The notes: generated by a model not told the origin, from the letters alone. DNA of 64,000 nucleotides from Cedecea davisae DSM 4568 (GCF_000412335.2 NZ_KE161030.1:3960626-4024625); one strand, 5' to 3'; counted from the stretch's first letter, positions 37,071 through 50,381 are shown. Program-made: numbers and translations.

Positions 37071-39239
37071 TTACTTCGCTATTGGCTTCCGTTTCCCTGG
37101 CCCTGCCGGGCGGCGCTGGTGCGCAACCGGAGTATGTTTTGTGAGTGCAGGCTGAGCCTTGCGGTTATACCTGCGGGCTTCCCGCATTTCATCCAGCGTT
37201 GGCGCAGGTACCAGACACTCGCGGCGGCCGCCAATCAGATGCTTTTTGCCCATCGCTTCCAGCGCCTCGCGGATCAGCGGCCAGTTAGCCGGATCGTGAT
37301 AGCGCAGCAGGGCTTTATGCAGGCGGCGCTGGCGGTCACCTCGCGGCACTACAATGTCCTCACTTTTGTAGCTCACCTTGCTCAACGGGTTTTTGCCTGT
37401 GTAATACATGGTGGTGGAGTTAGCCAGCGGTGAAGGATAGAAGTTCTGCACCTGATCGAGGCGGAAACGGTGCTGCTTAAGCCATATCGCCAGATTCACC
37501 ATATCTTCATCACGCGTACCCGGGTGAGCAGAGATAAAGTATGGGATCAGATATTGTTCTTTGCCAGCCTGTTTCGAATAGGTATCAAACAGCTCTTTGA
37601 AGCGGTGATAGCTCCCCATTCCGGGCTTCATCATCTTCGACAGCGGCCCTTCTTCGGTATGCTCGGGCGCAATTTTCAGGTAGCCGCCAACGTGGTGAGT
37701 AGCCAGCTCTTTGATGTAGCGCGGGTCGGCAACGGCTAAGTCGTAGCGCACGCCCGAAGCAATCAGGATCTTCTTCACGCCCTTCAGGTCACGGGCGCGG
37801 CGATAGAGGTCAATCGTCGGCTGATGGTTGGTTTCCATATGTTGGCAAATTTCCGGATACACGCACGAAAGGCGGCGGCAGGTTTGCTCGGCGCGCGGCG
37901 ACTTGCAGCGCAGCATGTACATATTGGCGGTGGGGCCGCCAAGATCGGAAACCACGCCGGTAAAGCCCGGCACGCTGTCGCGCATCGCTTCGATCTCGCT
38001 GATTATCGAGTCCTCGGAACGGCTCTGAATAATGCGGCCTTCATGCTCGGTAATCGAACAGAATGAACAACCGCCAAAGCAGCCGCGCATAATATTCACT
38101 GAGAAACGGATCATCTCGTAGGCCGGAATGCGCGCCTTGCCATATGAAGGATGCGGCACGCGCTGAAAAGGCAGCGCAAATACGCTATCCATTTCTTCGG
38201 TGGAAAGCGGGATCGCCGGCGGGTTGATCCAGATATAGCGATCGCCGTGCTTTTGCATCAGCGCCCGGGCGCAACCCGGGTTGGTTTCGTGATGCAAAAT
38301 ACGCGATGCATGGGCATACAGCACCTTGTCGGCTTTAACCTTTTCAAAAGACGGCAGCAGGACGTAGGTTTTTTCCCATGGCTTGGGGCGCGGCGGCTGT
38401 ACGGTAACAGACTTAGCCTCATCGGCCTTTTTTTCCTGAGGTTTGTTGCCCTCCGCGCAGGGGAGATCTTCGCCATAAGGATGCGGGATCGGATCGATTT
38501 TGCCCGGCGTATCGAGCCGCGTGGAGTCAACGCCGGACCAGCCTGGCATCGCCTCTTTACGCACGATCGCAGTATTGCGCACGTCGCAAATCGCCTCGAT
38601 CCCTTCGCCGTTGGCAAGACGGTGGGCCACTTCCACCAGCGGGCGTTCCCCGTTACCAAAGATAAGCATATCGGCTTTAGCATCGACCAGGATCGAACGC
38701 CGCACGGTATCGGACCAGTAATCGTAATGCGCGGTGCGGCGCAGGCTGGCCTCAATACCGCCGAGGATCACCGGCACATCGCGCCAGGCCTCTTTACAGC
38801 GCTGGGTGTAGACCAGAGATGCACGATCCGGGCGTTTACCCGCTACGTTATCCGGCGTGTAGGCATCGTCATGGCGCAGTTTACGATCCGCCGTGTAGCG
38901 GTTAATCATTGAGTCCATATTCCCGGCGGTTACGCCAAAGAACAGGTTCGGCTTACCCAGGCGCGTAAAGTCGTGTTTAGAGGTCCAGTCCGGCTGGGCG
39001 ATGATACCGACCCGGAACCCCTGCGCCTCCAGCATGCGGCCGCAGATAGCCATTCCGAAGCTGGGATGATCAACGTAGGCATCGCCGGTAACCAGAATGA
39101 TGTCGCAGCTGTCCCAGCCGAGTTCGTCCATCTCCTCGCGGGACATGGGTAAAAACGGCGCCGGACCGAAACAGGCGGCCCAGTATTGTGGCCACGAAAA
39201 GAGTTCGCGATCCGGCTGGATCAGGCTTTGGGCGCTCAT
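37071..39239 (-). CDS. ygiQ: YgiQ family radical SAM protein
   Basis: This 722-residue protein matches E. coli YgiQ over its length. The N-terminal UPF0313 domain (about 10-360) is followed by a radical-SAM domain with the cluster motif C-x3-C-x2-C in [10 protein letters not shown] and a C-terminal DUF3362 region. The end is basic ([14 protein letters not shown]). The radical chemistry can be predicted from the motif; the substrate is not known. It stands in its usual place upstream (in map order) of sufI. Confidence 0.95.
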   Translation of the reverse strand: MSAQSLIQPDRELFSWPQYWAACFGPAPFLPMSREEMDELGWDSCDIILVTGDAYVDHPSFGMAICGRMLEAQGFRVGIIAQPDWTSKHDFTRLGKPNLFFGVTAGNMDSMINRYTADRKLRHDDAYTPDNVAGKRPDRASLVYTQRCKEAWRDVPVILGGIEASLRRTAHYDYWSDTVRRSILVDAKADMLIFGNGERPLVEVAHRLANGEGIEAICDVRNTAIVRKEAMPGWSGVDSTRLDTPGKIDPIPHPYGEDLPCAEGNKPQEKKADEAKSVTVQPPRPKPWEKTYVLLPSFEKVKADKVLYAHASRILHHETNPGCARALMQKHGDRYIWINPPAIPLSTEEMDSVFALPFQRVPHPSYGKARIPAYEMIRFSVNIMRGCFGGCSFCSITEHEGRIIQSRSEDSIISEIEAMRDSVPGFTGVVSDLGGPTANMYMLRCKSPRAEQTCRRLSCVYPEICQHMETNHQPTIDLYRRARDLKGVKKILIASGVRYDLAVADPRYIKELATHHVGGYLKIAPEHTEEGPLSKMMKPGMGSYHRFKELFDTYSKQAGKEQYLIPYFISAHPGTRDEDMVNLAIWLKQHRFRLDQVQNFYPSPLANSTTMYYTGKNPLSKVSYKSEDIVVPRGDRQRRLHKALLRYHDPANWPLIREALEAMGKKHLIGGRRECLVPAPTLDEMREARRYNRKAQPALTKHTPVAHQRRPAGPGKRKPIAK

Positions 39240-39332
39240 AGGTTTTCCGAAAAAATGATGTAGAAATAAACAGAGGGCGGCGATTATACGCCTTATAGCA
39301 GTAGTTTTTGAAGGGATATTCGGTATTTTATC

Positions 39333-39398
39333 TGCCCCTCACCCCGGCCCTATCCCCCAAAGGGCGAGGAGGAAAAGGCCTGGTGTAGGGCGAGGGTA
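39333..39398. repeat. GC-rich palindromic interspersed-type repeat
   Basis: The block has CCCCTCACCCC opposite GGGCGAGG and a second GGGCGAGGGT, with the look of the short C/G-rich palindromes found between genes in enterobacteria. It fills the gap between the sufI stop and the ygiQ start and could terminate or stabilise the sufI message. Confidence 0.45.
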
Positions 39399-39402
39399 AA
39401 AA

Positions 39403-40815
39403 CTACGGTGCGGGCTGAACCAGCAACTGGCCGATAGAGCCTCTGTCCGCAAGTTCCAGCGTCTGGCTTGAGTAGAGGAACGGGAAATGCTCCCAGGATG
39501 GCTGGCCGAAATAAACCAGCAGCTCAACCTGGCCGTCCACCCAAACTGTGTCCTTCCAGCCGCGATCTTCACCGAACGGCGAAGCGCCGTTGACGTTGCG
39601 GATCAGGAAGCTTACACCTTCGATATGGAAAGACTGCGGCGTGTCGGCTCTTACCGTCCATCGCTCCCAGCTGCCCTGCTGGGTTTGAATATCAATACGC
39701 TTCATATCCCACAGCTGACCGTTAATGCCAGGATCGTCACCGAGGGTGATTTCACGGCTGCGCGCCGGGTTACCGCCGAGGATCTCTTCAGGCAGCAGGC
39801 GCATTGGCAGAGTATCGGTAACCAGCGGCAGCAGGCCGGTAGGCCGCAGCGTCAGAACCAGGGTGGAAATCAGGATACTCGAAGGCTCGAAGAAGCCGCG
39901 AATGCGATCCATAATGCCCGCCGCTTCCCCGCAGGTTATCGAAACCTCTTTGCCTTCCGTCATGTCTATCAGGATTTCACGGCGTTCACCCGGCGCAAGC
40001 GACAGTTGCTTTACGGAAACCGGCGCGGGTAAAAAGCCCTGATCGCTTGAGATAACCGCCATCGAACGGCCGTCGCTCATCTGTAACTGATAGCGGCGCG
40101 AGTTGGATGCGTTAAGCAAACGCAGGCGCACCCAGCCGCGAGAAACCTCAACGTACGGGCTTTGCGCCCCGTTCACCAGCAGCGTATCGCCAACAAAACC
40201 ACCGCTGCCCGGCTCCTGGTATTCCGGCGCACCAAAGTTATCGAGGCGTTTGTCCTGAATAATAATCGGGAAGTCGTCCACGCCGTAATGGTTAGGAATA
40301 GGCAGCGATTTGCTGACTTCATCCTCAATCAACCACATTCCCGCCAGGCCGTTATATACCTGCTTCGCGGTGCGGTTTGGCGTATTGGCGTGATACCACA
40401 ATGTGGCGGCTCGCTGGCGAATCGGCAGAACAGGTGCCCAGTCAACGTTAGGCGACATCATACGGGCTGCGCCGCCGATAAGCGGGCCGGGGACCTGTAA
40501 ACCAGCAATGGTCATGGCAACGTTTTCCTGTAGACGATTGCTGTAAATCATCTTCACGTCGTCACCATTCCAGACGCGGATGGTCGGGCCCATATAGCGC
40601 CCGTTAAGCCCCCAGACAGGAGCCTTTGCGCCACCGGTAAATGACCAGTGCGCGCGCTGTAACGTCAGAAAAAGCGGCTGACCGCGACGGGATTCAAGAA
40701 GAGGAGGAACCGGTAACGGTTGCTGCTGCCCTGCCGCGTTTGCCCTCAGCGGCACCGAACCCGCACAAAGCGCGACCCCGGATGCCTGAATAAACTGACG
40801 CCGACTGAGTGACAT
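39403..40815 (-). CDS. ftsP: Cell division protein FtsP (SufI)
   Basis: FtsP is a periplasmic multicopper-oxidase-fold protein that stabilises the divisome under stress. The 470 residues begin with a Tat signal (SRRQFIQASGVALCAGSVPLRANA in part, with the twin arginine SRRQF), fitting its known export by Tat. Three cupredoxin domains follow. Typical copper ligands such as the HCHxxxH motif are not visible, as expected for SufI. It lies between plsC and ygiQ on the same strand, as in E. coli. Confidence 0.95.
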   Translation of the reverse strand: MSLSRRQFIQASGVALCAGSVPLRANAAGQQQPLPVPPLLESRRGQPLFLTLQRAHWSFTGGAKAPVWGLNGRYMGPTIRVWNGDDVKMIYSNRLQENVAMTIAGLQVPGPLIGGAARMMSPNVDWAPVLPIRQRAATLWYHANTPNRTAKQVYNGLAGMWLIEDEVSKSLPIPNHYGVDDFPIIIQDKRLDNFGAPEYQEPGSGGFVGDTLLVNGAQSPYVEVSRGWVRLRLLNASNSRRYQLQMSDGRSMAVISSDQGFLPAPVSVKQLSLAPGERREILIDMTEGKEVSITCGEAAGIMDRIRGFFEPSSILISTLVLTLRPTGLLPLVTDTLPMRLLPEEILGGNPARSREITLGDDPGINGQLWDMKRIDIQTQQGSWERWTVRADTPQSFHIEGVSFLIRNVNGASPFGEDRGWKDTVWVDGQVELLVYFGQPSWEHFPFLYSSQTLELADRGSIGQLLVQPAP

Positions 40816-40877
40816 AATTGCTCCATGTAAAACTGAATAACGTAAGGCGGTACAAACCGTACCGCCAAAAGCGGCGT

Positions 40878-41633
40878 TTAGTGCGCCTGTTTCTTTGCAA
40901 TCTTGCCGTCGGCTTCACGCGCGGCGACTTCTTTATTTAATTCATCGATTTTAGCCATCATCAGCTCGCGGCAGTCGGTAGCGAGCTTGCGCACCTGATC
41001 CTTGCCGTAGGTGCTGGTGTCGATAGGCGGCAGCATTTCGACAATCACCAAACCGTTGTTCCAGCGGTTCAGCTTAATTTTATTACTGGTATTGGAAACG
41101 CACACCGGAATAATCGGTACCCCGGCGGCTATCGCCGCGTGAAATGCCCCGGTTTTAAACGGCAGCAGGCCACGGCCGCGGCTGCGGGTTCCTTCCGGGA
41201 ACATCCAGATGGAGACTTTACGTTTTCGCATCTGCTCAACAACCTGAGCGATAGTCCCGTGGGCTTTCGCACGGTTATCCCTGTCAATCAGCAGGTTGCC
41301 GGTTATCCAGTAAAGCAGACCAAAGAACGGGACCCAAAGCAGGCTTTTTTTACCTACCGTCACCGTCGGCGGCTGAACAATGTTTGCCGCCGTCACCATA
41401 TCGTAGTTGTTCTGATGGTTGCCGATGTAAATCGCCGTTGGATGGTTTTCTGCACCTGCCGGTAAGCGGGTTTCAACCTTCAGGCCGAACACCGGTGCCA
41501 GGCGCCCAAAGAGGTGACCGAAAGTTGCCACATGGCGCGGATTACGCGGGCTGAACAGACAGTAAATACAACCAAAGATGCATACCAGGATGCAGTAAAT
41601 AACGACAATGATAAAACGAACAATCGCTAACAT
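40878..41633 (-). CDS. plsC: 1-acyl-sn-glycerol-3-phosphate acyltransferase
   Basis: PlsC adds the second acyl chain to form phosphatidic acid, at the inner membrane. The 251-residue product has an N-terminal membrane helix (MLAIVRFIIVVIYCILVCIF), the catalytic HX4D motif in IGNHQNNYDMV and the acyl-acceptor motif FPEGTRSRGRGLLPFKTG. The ATG at 41633 gives the E. coli-type N-terminus; 19 further upstream codons are open but not family-like. The C-terminal tail is basic and slightly longer than in E. coli. Confidence 0.96.
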   Translation of the reverse strand: MLAIVRFIIVVIYCILVCIFGCIYCLFSPRNPRHVATFGHLFGRLAPVFGLKVETRLPAGAENHPTAIYIGNHQNNYDMVTAANIVQPPTVTVGKKSLLWVPFFGLLYWITGNLLIDRDNRAKAHGTIAQVVEQMRKRKVSIWMFPEGTRSRGRGLLPFKTGAFHAAIAAGVPIIPVCVSNTSNKIKLNRWNNGLVIVEMLPPIDTSTYGKDQVRKLATDCRELMMAKIDELNKEVAAREADGKIAKKQAH

Positions 41634-41723
41634 AACTACCTCATGAGCCGAAGCCGCTGATAAGTATACCGGCTTTAGCGTAAAACACACCGGACGGCGG
41701 CAGAGATACCGCCGCGCCCCGGA

Positions 41724-43994
41724 TTATTCTTCGCTGTCTCCAGCCCCCGCACGAGCCGGGGAATCCACTTCTACCCGGTCGATTCGCTGCAAACCACGCA
41801 TCAACGTACCGCGTCTGCCGCGTTCGCCGGTGATTTTTTGCAATTCTTCAGGGCGCAGCTTAATTTTGCGTTTGCCTACGTGAAGCGTCAGCGTGCTTTG
41901 CGGCGGCAGGATAAACAGATGGGCCAGCTTATCTTCGCCTTTAGCCGCTTCGGCTGACGGGATAGAGATAATCTTGTTGCCCTTGCCTTTCGACAGTTCC
42001 GGCAGGTCGCTTACCGGGAACATCAGCATACGCCCGGCGGCGGTGATAGCCAGCAGCATGTCGTCCGCGCTATGAATTTCCAGCGGCGGCAGCACGCGTG
42101 CGTTATCCGGCAGCGATATCAGCGCCTTGCCTGCACGGTTGCGTGAAACAACATCGTTGAAAGTGCAAACGAAGCCGTACCCTGCGTCAGAAGCCATCAG
42201 CAGTTTCTGCTCATCGGCGGCCATCAGCACATAGTCAACGGTCGCACCCGGCGGCGGCGTCAGCTTGCCGGTTAACGGCTCGCCCTGGCCACGCGCAGAC
42301 GGCAGCGTGATGGGATCTAATGCGTAGCTTCTGCCCGTGGAGTCGATAAACGCCACCGGCTGGTTGCTCTTACCTTTTGCCGAGCCGAGATAGCTGTCGC
42401 CCGCTTTATAGCTCAGGCCCGGAGCATCGATATCATGCCCTTTGGCGCTGCGAACCCAGCCCATCTGCGACAGTACAATTGTTACCGGTTCGGACGGCAC
42501 CATATCGTGCTCGCTCATGGCTTTGGCTTCGCCACGTTCACGCAGCGGGGAACGACGGTCGTCCCCAAAGGCATCGGCATCAGCCTGCAATTCTTTCTTC
42601 AGCAGGGTATCCATTTTACGCTCGGAAGCGAGAATGCCCTGTAGCCGATCGCGCTCTTTTTCCAGCTCGCTTTGCTCGCCGCGGATCTTCATTTCTTCGA
42701 GTTTGGCGAGATGGCGTAACTTCAGCTCAAGAATGGCTTCGGCCTGGGTTTCGCTGAGTTCAAAGCGGGACATCAACTCCTGCTTCGGCTCATCCTCAGT
42801 GCGGATGATGTGAATTACGTCGTCGATATTGAGGAACGCCACCAGCAAACCTTCGAGGATATGCAGGCGCTTAAGGACTTTTTCCAGACGATAGCTCAGG
42901 CGGCGACGCACCGTATCGCGGCGGTAAACCAGCCATTCGCTGAGGATCTCCAGCAGGTTTTTCACCGCCGGGCGGCCGTCCAGGCCAATCATATTCAGGT
43001 TGATGCGGTAGCTTTTTTCAAGATCGGTGGTCGCAAACAGGTGGTTCATCACCTGTTCCATATCGATGCGGTTAGAGCGCGGCACAATCACCAGACGAGT
43101 CGGATTTTCATGGTTCGACTCATCGCGCAGGTCTTCCACCATCGGCAGCTTTTTAGCGCGCATCTGGTTGGCGATCTGCTCCAGAACGCGAGCGCCGGAG
43201 ACCTGGTGTGGCAGCGCGGTGATGACAACATCGCCATCTTCTTTTTTCCACACAGCGCGCATGCGCACCGAACCACGGCCATTTTGGTAGATTTTGCGAA
43301 TGTCTTCGCGCGGGGTAATGATTTCCGCTTCGGTCGGGTAATCCGGGCCGTGAACGATATCCAGCACGTCCTCGAGAGTCGTGTTCGGCCGATCGATAAG
43401 CGCGATAGCAGCCTGAGCGACTTCACGCAGGTTGTGCGGAGGAATATCTGTCGCCATACCGACAGCGATGCCGGTGGTGCCGTTCAGCAGGATATTGGGC
43501 AGGCGCGCAGGCAGCATCTTCGGCTCCTGCAGCGTTCCGTCAAAGTTCGGGATGTAGTCCACCGTGCCCTGGCCAAGCTCGCCGAGCAGCAGTTCTGCAT
43601 ATTTTGACAGGCGCGACTCGGTATAACGCATCGCCGCAAAGGACTTAGGATCGTCCGGCGCACCCCAGTTGCCCTGCCCGTCTACCAGCGGGTAGCGGTA
43701 GGAAAACGGCTGCGCCATCAGCACCATGGCTTCATAGCAAGCGCTATCGCCGTGCGGGTGATATTTACCCAGTACGTCACCAACTGTACGCGCGGACTTC
43801 TTAAACTTCGCGCTGGCGCTTAGCCCCAACTCCGACATCGCATAGACGATGCGCCGCTGAACGGGCTTAAGCCCGTCGCCGATAAACGGCAGCGCACGGT
43901 CCATGATGACGTACATGGAATAGTTGAGATACGCATTTTCCGTGAATTCGTGCAGCGCAAGACGCTCAGCACCATCATGAGTCAAATCACTCAT
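41724..43994 (-). CDS. parC: DNA topoisomerase IV subunit A
   Basis: ParC is the DNA-cleaving subunit of topoisomerase IV, which decatenates daughter chromosomes. The 756 residues (four more than E. coli near the start) include the active-site Tyr in AAMRYTE. The quinolone-resistance region [12 protein letters not shown] carries the wild-type Ser and Glu that correspond to E. coli S80 and E84. The C-terminal beta-pinwheel follows. Its partner parE is encoded 4 kb away on the same strand. Confidence 0.98.
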   Translation of the reverse strand: MSDLTHDGAERLALHEFTENAYLNYSMYVIMDRALPFIGDGLKPVQRRIVYAMSELGLSASAKFKKSARTVGDVLGKYHPHGDSACYEAMVLMAQPFSYRYPLVDGQGNWGAPDDPKSFAAMRYTESRLSKYAELLLGELGQGTVDYIPNFDGTLQEPKMLPARLPNILLNGTTGIAVGMATDIPPHNLREVAQAAIALIDRPNTTLEDVLDIVHGPDYPTEAEIITPREDIRKIYQNGRGSVRMRAVWKKEDGDVVITALPHQVSGARVLEQIANQMRAKKLPMVEDLRDESNHENPTRLVIVPRSNRIDMEQVMNHLFATTDLEKSYRINLNMIGLDGRPAVKNLLEILSEWLVYRRDTVRRRLSYRLEKVLKRLHILEGLLVAFLNIDDVIHIIRTEDEPKQELMSRFELSETQAEAILELKLRHLAKLEEMKIRGEQSELEKERDRLQGILASERKMDTLLKKELQADADAFGDDRRSPLRERGEAKAMSEHDMVPSEPVTIVLSQMGWVRSAKGHDIDAPGLSYKAGDSYLGSAKGKSNQPVAFIDSTGRSYALDPITLPSARGQGEPLTGKLTPPPGATVDYVLMAADEQKLLMASDAGYGFVCTFNDVVSRNRAGKALISLPDNARVLPPLEIHSADDMLLAITAAGRMLMFPVSDLPELSKGKGNKIISIPSAEAAKGEDKLAHLFILPPQSTLTLHVGKRKIKLRPEELQKITGERGRRGTLMRGLQRIDRVEVDSPARAGAGDSEE

Positions 43995-44141
43995 TGCTCA
44001 TTCATCCTCAAACTGACGAGCCGATTGTGGCCACAATCGGCGTAATTGCCGCCGATAGTACCTTATCTGGCCTGTCGAGTCATAGAGATGAATAGCTTTA
44101 TGCGCGGCGGCAGAGCGTCAGCAAAGGCCGCGCGCCGGGCC

Positions 44142-44546
44142 TTATTTCACTTTACTAATTTGCTTTACGTCTATTTCTACAGAGTTCCAGTCTTTGTCGA
44201 CTTCGCCCTGAATTTCAACGGTGTCCTGCGGCGTAACCGTCAGGCCGTTCCAGCGCTTGTGGTCAATGTCCACATTTACGCTATCGGTCGCATCGCGGAA
44301 AATATAGTGCTCGCCGCCGATGCGCTGTTCAATTTTACCGGTCAGAGTAACCCAGGTGTCGTCAGAGAAGCTTTTTGCCTGCTTCACGGTGGTTTTATTC
44401 CCGGTCGGGCCAACAAAACCACCCTGCTGCCCAGGCTGCGTTTGCACCTGCGCATTCGGGTCCACAAAACCACCGCCGGTTTGCGCCGCAAATACCGGGG
44501 CAGAGGTTAAGGCAACGATCGCGAACATAGCTGCTGTCTTTTTCAT
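44142..44546 (-). CDS. ygiW: YgiW family OB-fold periplasmic stress protein
   Basis: The 134-residue protein has a signal peptide (MKKTAAMFAIVALTSAPVFA, cut before AQTGGG) and the DUF388/OB-fold domain with WVTLTGKIEQRIGGEHYIFRD, seen in part. E. coli YgiW is a periplasmic stress-induced protein linked to QseBC. I place the start at 44546, which gives the signal peptide; the frame is open for 39 more codons. It is divergent from qseB, with a QseB-type binding site between them. Confidence 0.95.
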   Translation of the reverse strand: MKKTAAMFAIVALTSAPVFAAQTGGGFVDPNAQVQTQPGQQGGFVGPTGNKTTVKQAKSFSDDTWVTLTGKIEQRIGGEHYIFRDATDSVNVDIDHKRWNGLTVTPQDTVEIQGEVDKDWNSVEIDVKQISKVK

Positions 44547-44592
44547 TATTGTATTCTCCTTAGGTTGTGTAGCCCCATTAAACCAGGCAAAT

Positions 44593-44608
44593 CTTAACCA
44601 GATCTTAA
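44593..44608. promoter_or_regulatory. QseB/PmrA-type box in the ygiW-qseB gap
   Basis: CTTAA-N6-CTTAA is present exactly (CTTAACCAGATCTTAA). This is the direct-repeat consensus of PmrA and the closely related QseB. It lies 47 bp upstream of ygiW and 130 bp upstream of qseB, where autoregulation of qseBC and control of ygiW are expected. Confidence 0.75.
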
Positions 44609-44737
44609 TCCCACATATCAAACATGCTTTTTCTTGCGAATTTGCGGCATGCCCCGAAGGCATTGGCTTTAGAGCTGTACAGCCCGCGGCTTCCGGTATT
44701 TACTTCACCGCATAAAGGCAGCAACAAGGAGTTCGCC

Positions 44738-45400
44738 ATGCGCATATTATTAATTGAAGACGATCCGCTGATTGGAGATGGCATCAAAGCGGGTCTGGTC
44801 AAAATGGGCTTTGCCGTCGACTGGTTTAGCGACGGCCAGCAGGGAAAACTGGCGCTTGGCCAGGCACCTTATGATGCGGTAGTGCTTGATCTCAGCCTTC
44901 CGGGGATGGACGGCTTAGATATCCTGCGAGCATGGCGTAAAGACGGGCGCAATGAGCCGGTACTGGTTCTTACAGCGAGGGATTCGCTGGACGAACGCGT
45001 AGAAGGGCTTCAGCTCGGCGCGGATGACTATCTGTGTAAACCTTTTGCCCTGGCAGAAGTGGTGGCGCGGCTACAGGTGCTTGTGCGTCGCGCTCACGGC
45101 CATGCCCAGCCTGAACTTACCCACGGCGGCGTTGTTCTTTCCCCTATCAATCTTACCGTCTCATTAAACGGCGAACCGTTGCAGCTGAAACCCAAAGAGT
45201 TTGCTTTGCTTGAGCTGCTGATGCGCAATGCGGGCCGGGTGCTCCCGCGTACCTTAATTGAGGAAAAACTTTATAACTGGGACGACGACGTATCGCGAAA
45301 TGCGCTGGAGGTTCATATCCATCACCTGCGCAAGAAACTGGGCAGCCATTTTATTCGCACCGTCCACGGCATCGGTTATACGCTGGGTGACGCATGCTGA
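44738..45400 (+). CDS. qseB: Response regulator QseB
   Basis: The 220-residue OmpR-type regulator has an acidic pair in IEDDPL (residues 7-10), phosphoacceptor Asp51 in [12 protein letters not shown], Lys101 in CKPF and a C-terminal winged helix ([16 protein letters not shown]). It acts with QseC in responding to autoinducer-3/adrenergic signals and in regulating flagella and virulence-type traits in E. coli. The ATG at 44738 follows AAGGAG. It overlaps qseC by seven bases. Confidence 0.96.
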   Translation: MRILLIEDDPLIGDGIKAGLVKMGFAVDWFSDGQQGKLALGQAPYDAVVLDLSLPGMDGLDILRAWRKDGRNEPVLVLTARDSLDERVEGLQLGADDYLCKPFALAEVVARLQVLVRRAHGHAQPELTHGGVVLSPINLTVSLNGEPLQLKPKEFALLELLMRNAGRVLPRTLIEEKLYNWDDDVSRNALEVHIHHLRKKLGSHFIRTVHGIGYTLGDAC

Positions 45401-46755
45401 GAACCCTGACGAAAAGCTTACGCACCCGCCTTACCGCTGGCTTTATTGCGCTCACCCTTGTTGCCGCGGCGCTGGCAAGTACCGCCGCCTGGTATGAAGC
45501 CCGGCACTCCCTGAACAAGCTTTTTGATACTCAACAACTGCTGTTTGCCAAAAGATTAAGCGTGCTGGATTTTGACACAACGCCAGGCGCAGAACCCCAG
45601 CTGCCACGCAGCAAAAGCATGATAAAAAAACATCGCGGAAAGCTGGACGATGACACTCTTGCCTTCGCTATTTTTAGCGCCGACGGCAGGCTGGTACTCA
45701 ACGACGGTGACAGCGGCAAAGGGCTAACTTACAGCTGGCACAGGGATGGATTTGTCGATGGGCAATTGGCGAATGATGACGATCTCTGGCGGCTGGTTTG
45801 GCTAACCACGCAGGATGGCCGCTACCGCATAGTTGTGGGCCAGGAGTGGGACTACCGGGATGAGATGGCGCTGGACATTGTCTCTTCCCAACTGGCTCCC
45901 TGGCTTATTGCCCTGCCGTTAATGCTGATTCTGCTGATTTGGTTAGTCAGCTCAGAGCTTGCGCCTTTAAGCAGGCTGGCACAGAAGCTTCAGCGCCGTT
46001 CACCGGGAGACACCACTCGCCTGGAAACAACGGATTTACCGCTGGAAGTAAAACCGCTGGCCGAAGCGCTAAACCAACTCTTTGAGCGAACAAATGAACT
46101 GATGCAGCGCGAGCGTCGCTTTACGTCGGATGCCGCACACGAGCTTCGCAGCCCGCTGGCTGCCCTTAAGATACAGGCAGAAGTGGCGCAGCTTGCTGAA
46201 CAGGATGCTCCGGTAAGAGAGCAAGCGCTGATTAATCTCCATCAGGGCATAGACAGAGCGTCCCGCCTGGTAGAACAGCTGCTGACGCTTTCACGCCTGG
46301 ACTCGCTCGACGAGCTGAACGACGTGCAGTCGATATCACTCCAGGCGCTACTTCAGGAGGCCGTGATGGAAGCCTGGCATAATGCCCAGCGTGAAGGCGT
46401 TGATATCAGGCTGAAGATGCAGAATGAGCCGGTTATTCACCGCGGGCAGCCGCTGCTGCTGGGCTTAATGTTGCGCAATATTCTGGATAATGCGGTGCGC
46501 TACAGCCCTCCGGGCAGCATTGTGCAGGTTATTTTACGGGGCAATTCGCTGGAGATTATCGATAACGGACCGGGCGTTAGCCCGGAACACCTTGCGTCGC
46601 TCGGTCAGCGCTTCTTCCGCCCGCCGGGCCAATTAAAAAACGGCAGCGGTCTTGGATTGTCCATCGTTAAGCGTATCGCCGCCCTGCACGGCATGAATGC
46701 CGCCTTTGGCAATGCGCAGGACGGTGGATTCCGGGTGCTGCTGAGCTGGTCTTAA
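45394..46755 (+). CDS. qseC: Sensor histidine kinase QseC
   Basis: The 453-residue kinase has two membrane helices (about 12-33 and 168-187) around a periplasmic sensor domain. A HAMP region follows, then phosphoacceptor His249 in [17 protein letters not shown] and an ATPase domain with N-box ([13 protein letters not shown]), EIIDNGPGV and [13 protein letters not shown]. It phosphorylates and dephosphorylates QseB. The start codon lies inside the end of qseB, so the pair is translationally coupled. Confidence 0.96.
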   Translation: MLRTLTKSLRTRLTAGFIALTLVAAALASTAAWYEARHSLNKLFDTQQLLFAKRLSVLDFDTTPGAEPQLPRSKSMIKKHRGKLDDDTLAFAIFSADGRLVLNDGDSGKGLTYSWHRDGFVDGQLANDDDLWRLVWLTTQDGRYRIVVGQEWDYRDEMALDIVSSQLAPWLIALPLMLILLIWLVSSELAPLSRLAQKLQRRSPGDTTRLETTDLPLEVKPLAEALNQLFERTNELMQRERRFTSDAAHELRSPLAALKIQAEVAQLAEQDAPVREQALINLHQGIDRASRLVEQLLTLSRLDSLDELNDVQSISLQALLQEAVMEAWHNAQREGVDIRLKMQNEPVIHRGQPLLLGLMLRNILDNAVRYSPPGSIVQVILRGNSLEIIDNGPGVSPEHLASLGQRFFRPPGQLKNGSGLGLSIVKRIAALHGMNAAFGNAQDGGFRVLLSWS

Positions 46756-46872
46756 GGCTTTCCGGTGTCGATTTTTGCGCAAATAGCAAAAGTCTTTGCA
46801 CATTTTAGCCATTTTTTCGTGACGCCACTCTCATTATAATGATTGGCAAACGTAATTATTTAAGGGCTAACG

Positions 46873-47454
46873 ATGAGCAACATACTGATTATCAACGGCG
46901 GTAAAAAATTCGGCCACTCAAACGGCCAGCTTAACGACACCATGACTGAAGTCGCGGAAACCTATTTGCGCGACCTCGGACATGATGTTCAGGTGACCCG
47001 CGCCGACGGCGAATACGACGTTAAAGCAGAAGTTGAGAAATTCCTGTGGGCCGACACCGTGATTTGGCAAATGCCGGGCTGGTGGATGGGTGCTCCATGG
47101 ACCGTGAAAAAATATATCGATGATGTATTTACCGAAGGCCACGGTTCTCTGTACGCCAGCGACGGCCGTACTCGTTCAGACGCCTCCAAAAAATATGGTT
47201 CCGGCGGCCTGATCCAGGGGAAAACCTACATGCTGTCCCTGACGTGGAACGCACCTATGGAGGCTTTCACCGACAAAGATCAGTTCTTCCACGGCGTTGG
47301 CGTAGACGGCGTTTACCTGCCGTTCCACAAAGCTAACCAGTTCCTGGGAATGGAAGGTCTACCGACCTTTATCGCTAACGACGTTATCAAACAGCCAGAC
47401 GTGCCACATTATGTCGCAGAATATCGCAAGCATCTGGCAGAGATTTTTGCTTAA
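46873..47454 (+). CDS. mdaB: NADPH quinone reductase MdaB
   Basis: MdaB is a flavodoxin-fold, FAD-using quinone reductase that protects against quinone and oxidative stress. The 193 residues equal E. coli MdaB, with the phosphate-binding start NILIINGGKKFGHSNGQL and the cofactor region WQMPGWWMGAPWTVKKYID, seen in part. It lies just upstream of ygiN, with which it forms a quinone redox cycle, on the same strand as qseBC but with its own promoter gap of 117 bp. Confidence 0.96.
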   Translation: MSNILIINGGKKFGHSNGQLNDTMTEVAETYLRDLGHDVQVTRADGEYDVKAEVEKFLWADTVIWQMPGWWMGAPWTVKKYIDDVFTEGHGSLYASDGRTRSDASKKYGSGGLIQGKTYMLSLTWNAPMEAFTDKDQFFHGVGVDGVYLPFHKANQFLGMEGLPTFIANDVIKQPDVPHYVAEYRKHLAEIFA

Positions 47455-47484
47455 CTGTTGGCCGGATAACATAAGGAGTTAGTC

Positions 47485-47802
47485 ATGCTGACAGTGATTG
47501 CTGAAATTCGCACTCGTCCTGGTTCACATCATCGCCAGGCGACCATCGCGGCATTTGAGAAGATTATTCCGACCGTGCTGCAGGAAGAAGGTTGCCACGG
47601 CTATGCGCCGCTGGTGGACCATAACGCTCAGGTAGCGTTCCAGACCACCGCACCGGATTCCATCTTCATGCTGGAGAAATGGGAAACCATCGCGCATCTG
47701 GAAGCCCACCTCCAGACCACGCACATGAAGGAGCACAGCGCCCGCGTGAAAGACGACGTGCTGGAAGTTCATATCCGCATTCTCGAAGAAGCCGTTAAGT
47801 AA
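47485..47802 (+). CDS. ygiN: Quinol monooxygenase YgiN
   Basis: The 105-residue ABM-domain protein oxidises menadiol to menadione and works with MdaB in a quinone cycle. The family pattern is seen in LTVIAEIRTRPGSHH, EEGCHGYAPLVDHN and FMLEKWETIAHLEAHLQ. AAGGAG precedes the ATG, 30 bp after mdaB. A strong terminator follows. Confidence 0.95.
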   Translation: MLTVIAEIRTRPGSHHRQATIAAFEKIIPTVLQEEGCHGYAPLVDHNAQVAFQTTAPDSIFMLEKWETIAHLEAHLQTTHMKEHSARVKDDVLEVHIRILEEAVK

Positions 47803-47819
47803 CCGGCTGGATGGAATGC

Positions 47820-47847
47820 AAAAAGGGATGGCTATGCCATCCCTTTT
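47820..47847. terminator. Bidirectional terminator between ygiN and parE
   Basis: A perfect 12-bp stem (AAAAGGGATGGC with GCCATCCCTTTT) with a TAT loop lies between the convergent ends of ygiN and parE. A- and T-runs on both sides allow termination of either transcript. Confidence 0.88.
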
Positions 47848-47867
47848 ACGTTTTGGAGAAAGGTTCT

Positions 47868-49763
<1,896 letters not shown>

Positions 49764-49805
49764 TTATTCATTCAGATAGCGAAACAGGAAATCGGCCGGC
49801 TGGCC

Positions 49806-50381
49806 TCAGCTCAAGCCGAGGAAGTCGACAATCTGTGTGAAATAATCTTCGAAGCCCGTAAAGGCGTGATTGCCGCCGGGTTCCACCGTCTGGCGGCAGA
49901 GCGCGTAGTAAGCTACGGCCTGGCGGTAATCAAGCACCTCGTCGCCCGTCTGTTGCAGCAGCCAGATAAGATCCGGCGCTTCCAGCGGGTCAATCTGCAT
50001 GACTTTTAGATCGTAAATATGGCGTGACTCTAGCACATATTGCTGCCCGGTGTAGGGGTTCTCGTTTTTGCCAAGATAATCAACCAGCAGCTCGAACGGG
50101 CGAACGGCAGGATTTACCACCACCGCCGGCAGGGTGAAACACTGCGACAGCCAGGTGGCGTAGTAGCCGCCAAGCGAGGAGCCGACAATACCAAGCTGCT
50201 CGCCACCGCGCTCCAGCACCAGCGACTCAAGAAGCTCGGTGGCATCCGCAGGATAGGGCGGCAATTGCGGAATGATCATCTCAATTTCCGGGTGATGCTG
50301 TGCAAGCCATGCCTGCATCCGGGTCGCCTTTGCAGATGCCGGAGAGCTATTAAACCCGTGTAAATACAGTAGAGCTGACAT
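49806..50381 (-). CDS. yqiA: Esterase YqiA
   Basis: The 191-residue alpha/beta hydrolase of the UPF0227 family has the nucleophile elbow in [16 protein letters not shown] and begins [17 protein letters not shown]. coli YqiA hydrolyses short acyl esters. The ATG at 50381 overlaps the cpdA stop by one base (TGATG), so it is coupled to cpdA. The native substrate is unknown. Confidence 0.95.
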   Translation of the reverse strand: MSALLYLHGFNSSPASAKATRMQAWLAQHHPEIEMIIPQLPPYPADATELLESLVLERGGEQLGIVGSSLGGYYATWLSQCFTLPAVVVNPAVRPFELLVDYLGKNENPYTGQQYVLESRHIYDLKVMQIDPLEAPDLIWLLQQTGDEVLDYRQAVAYYALCRQTVEPGGNHAFTGFEDYFTQIVDFLGLS

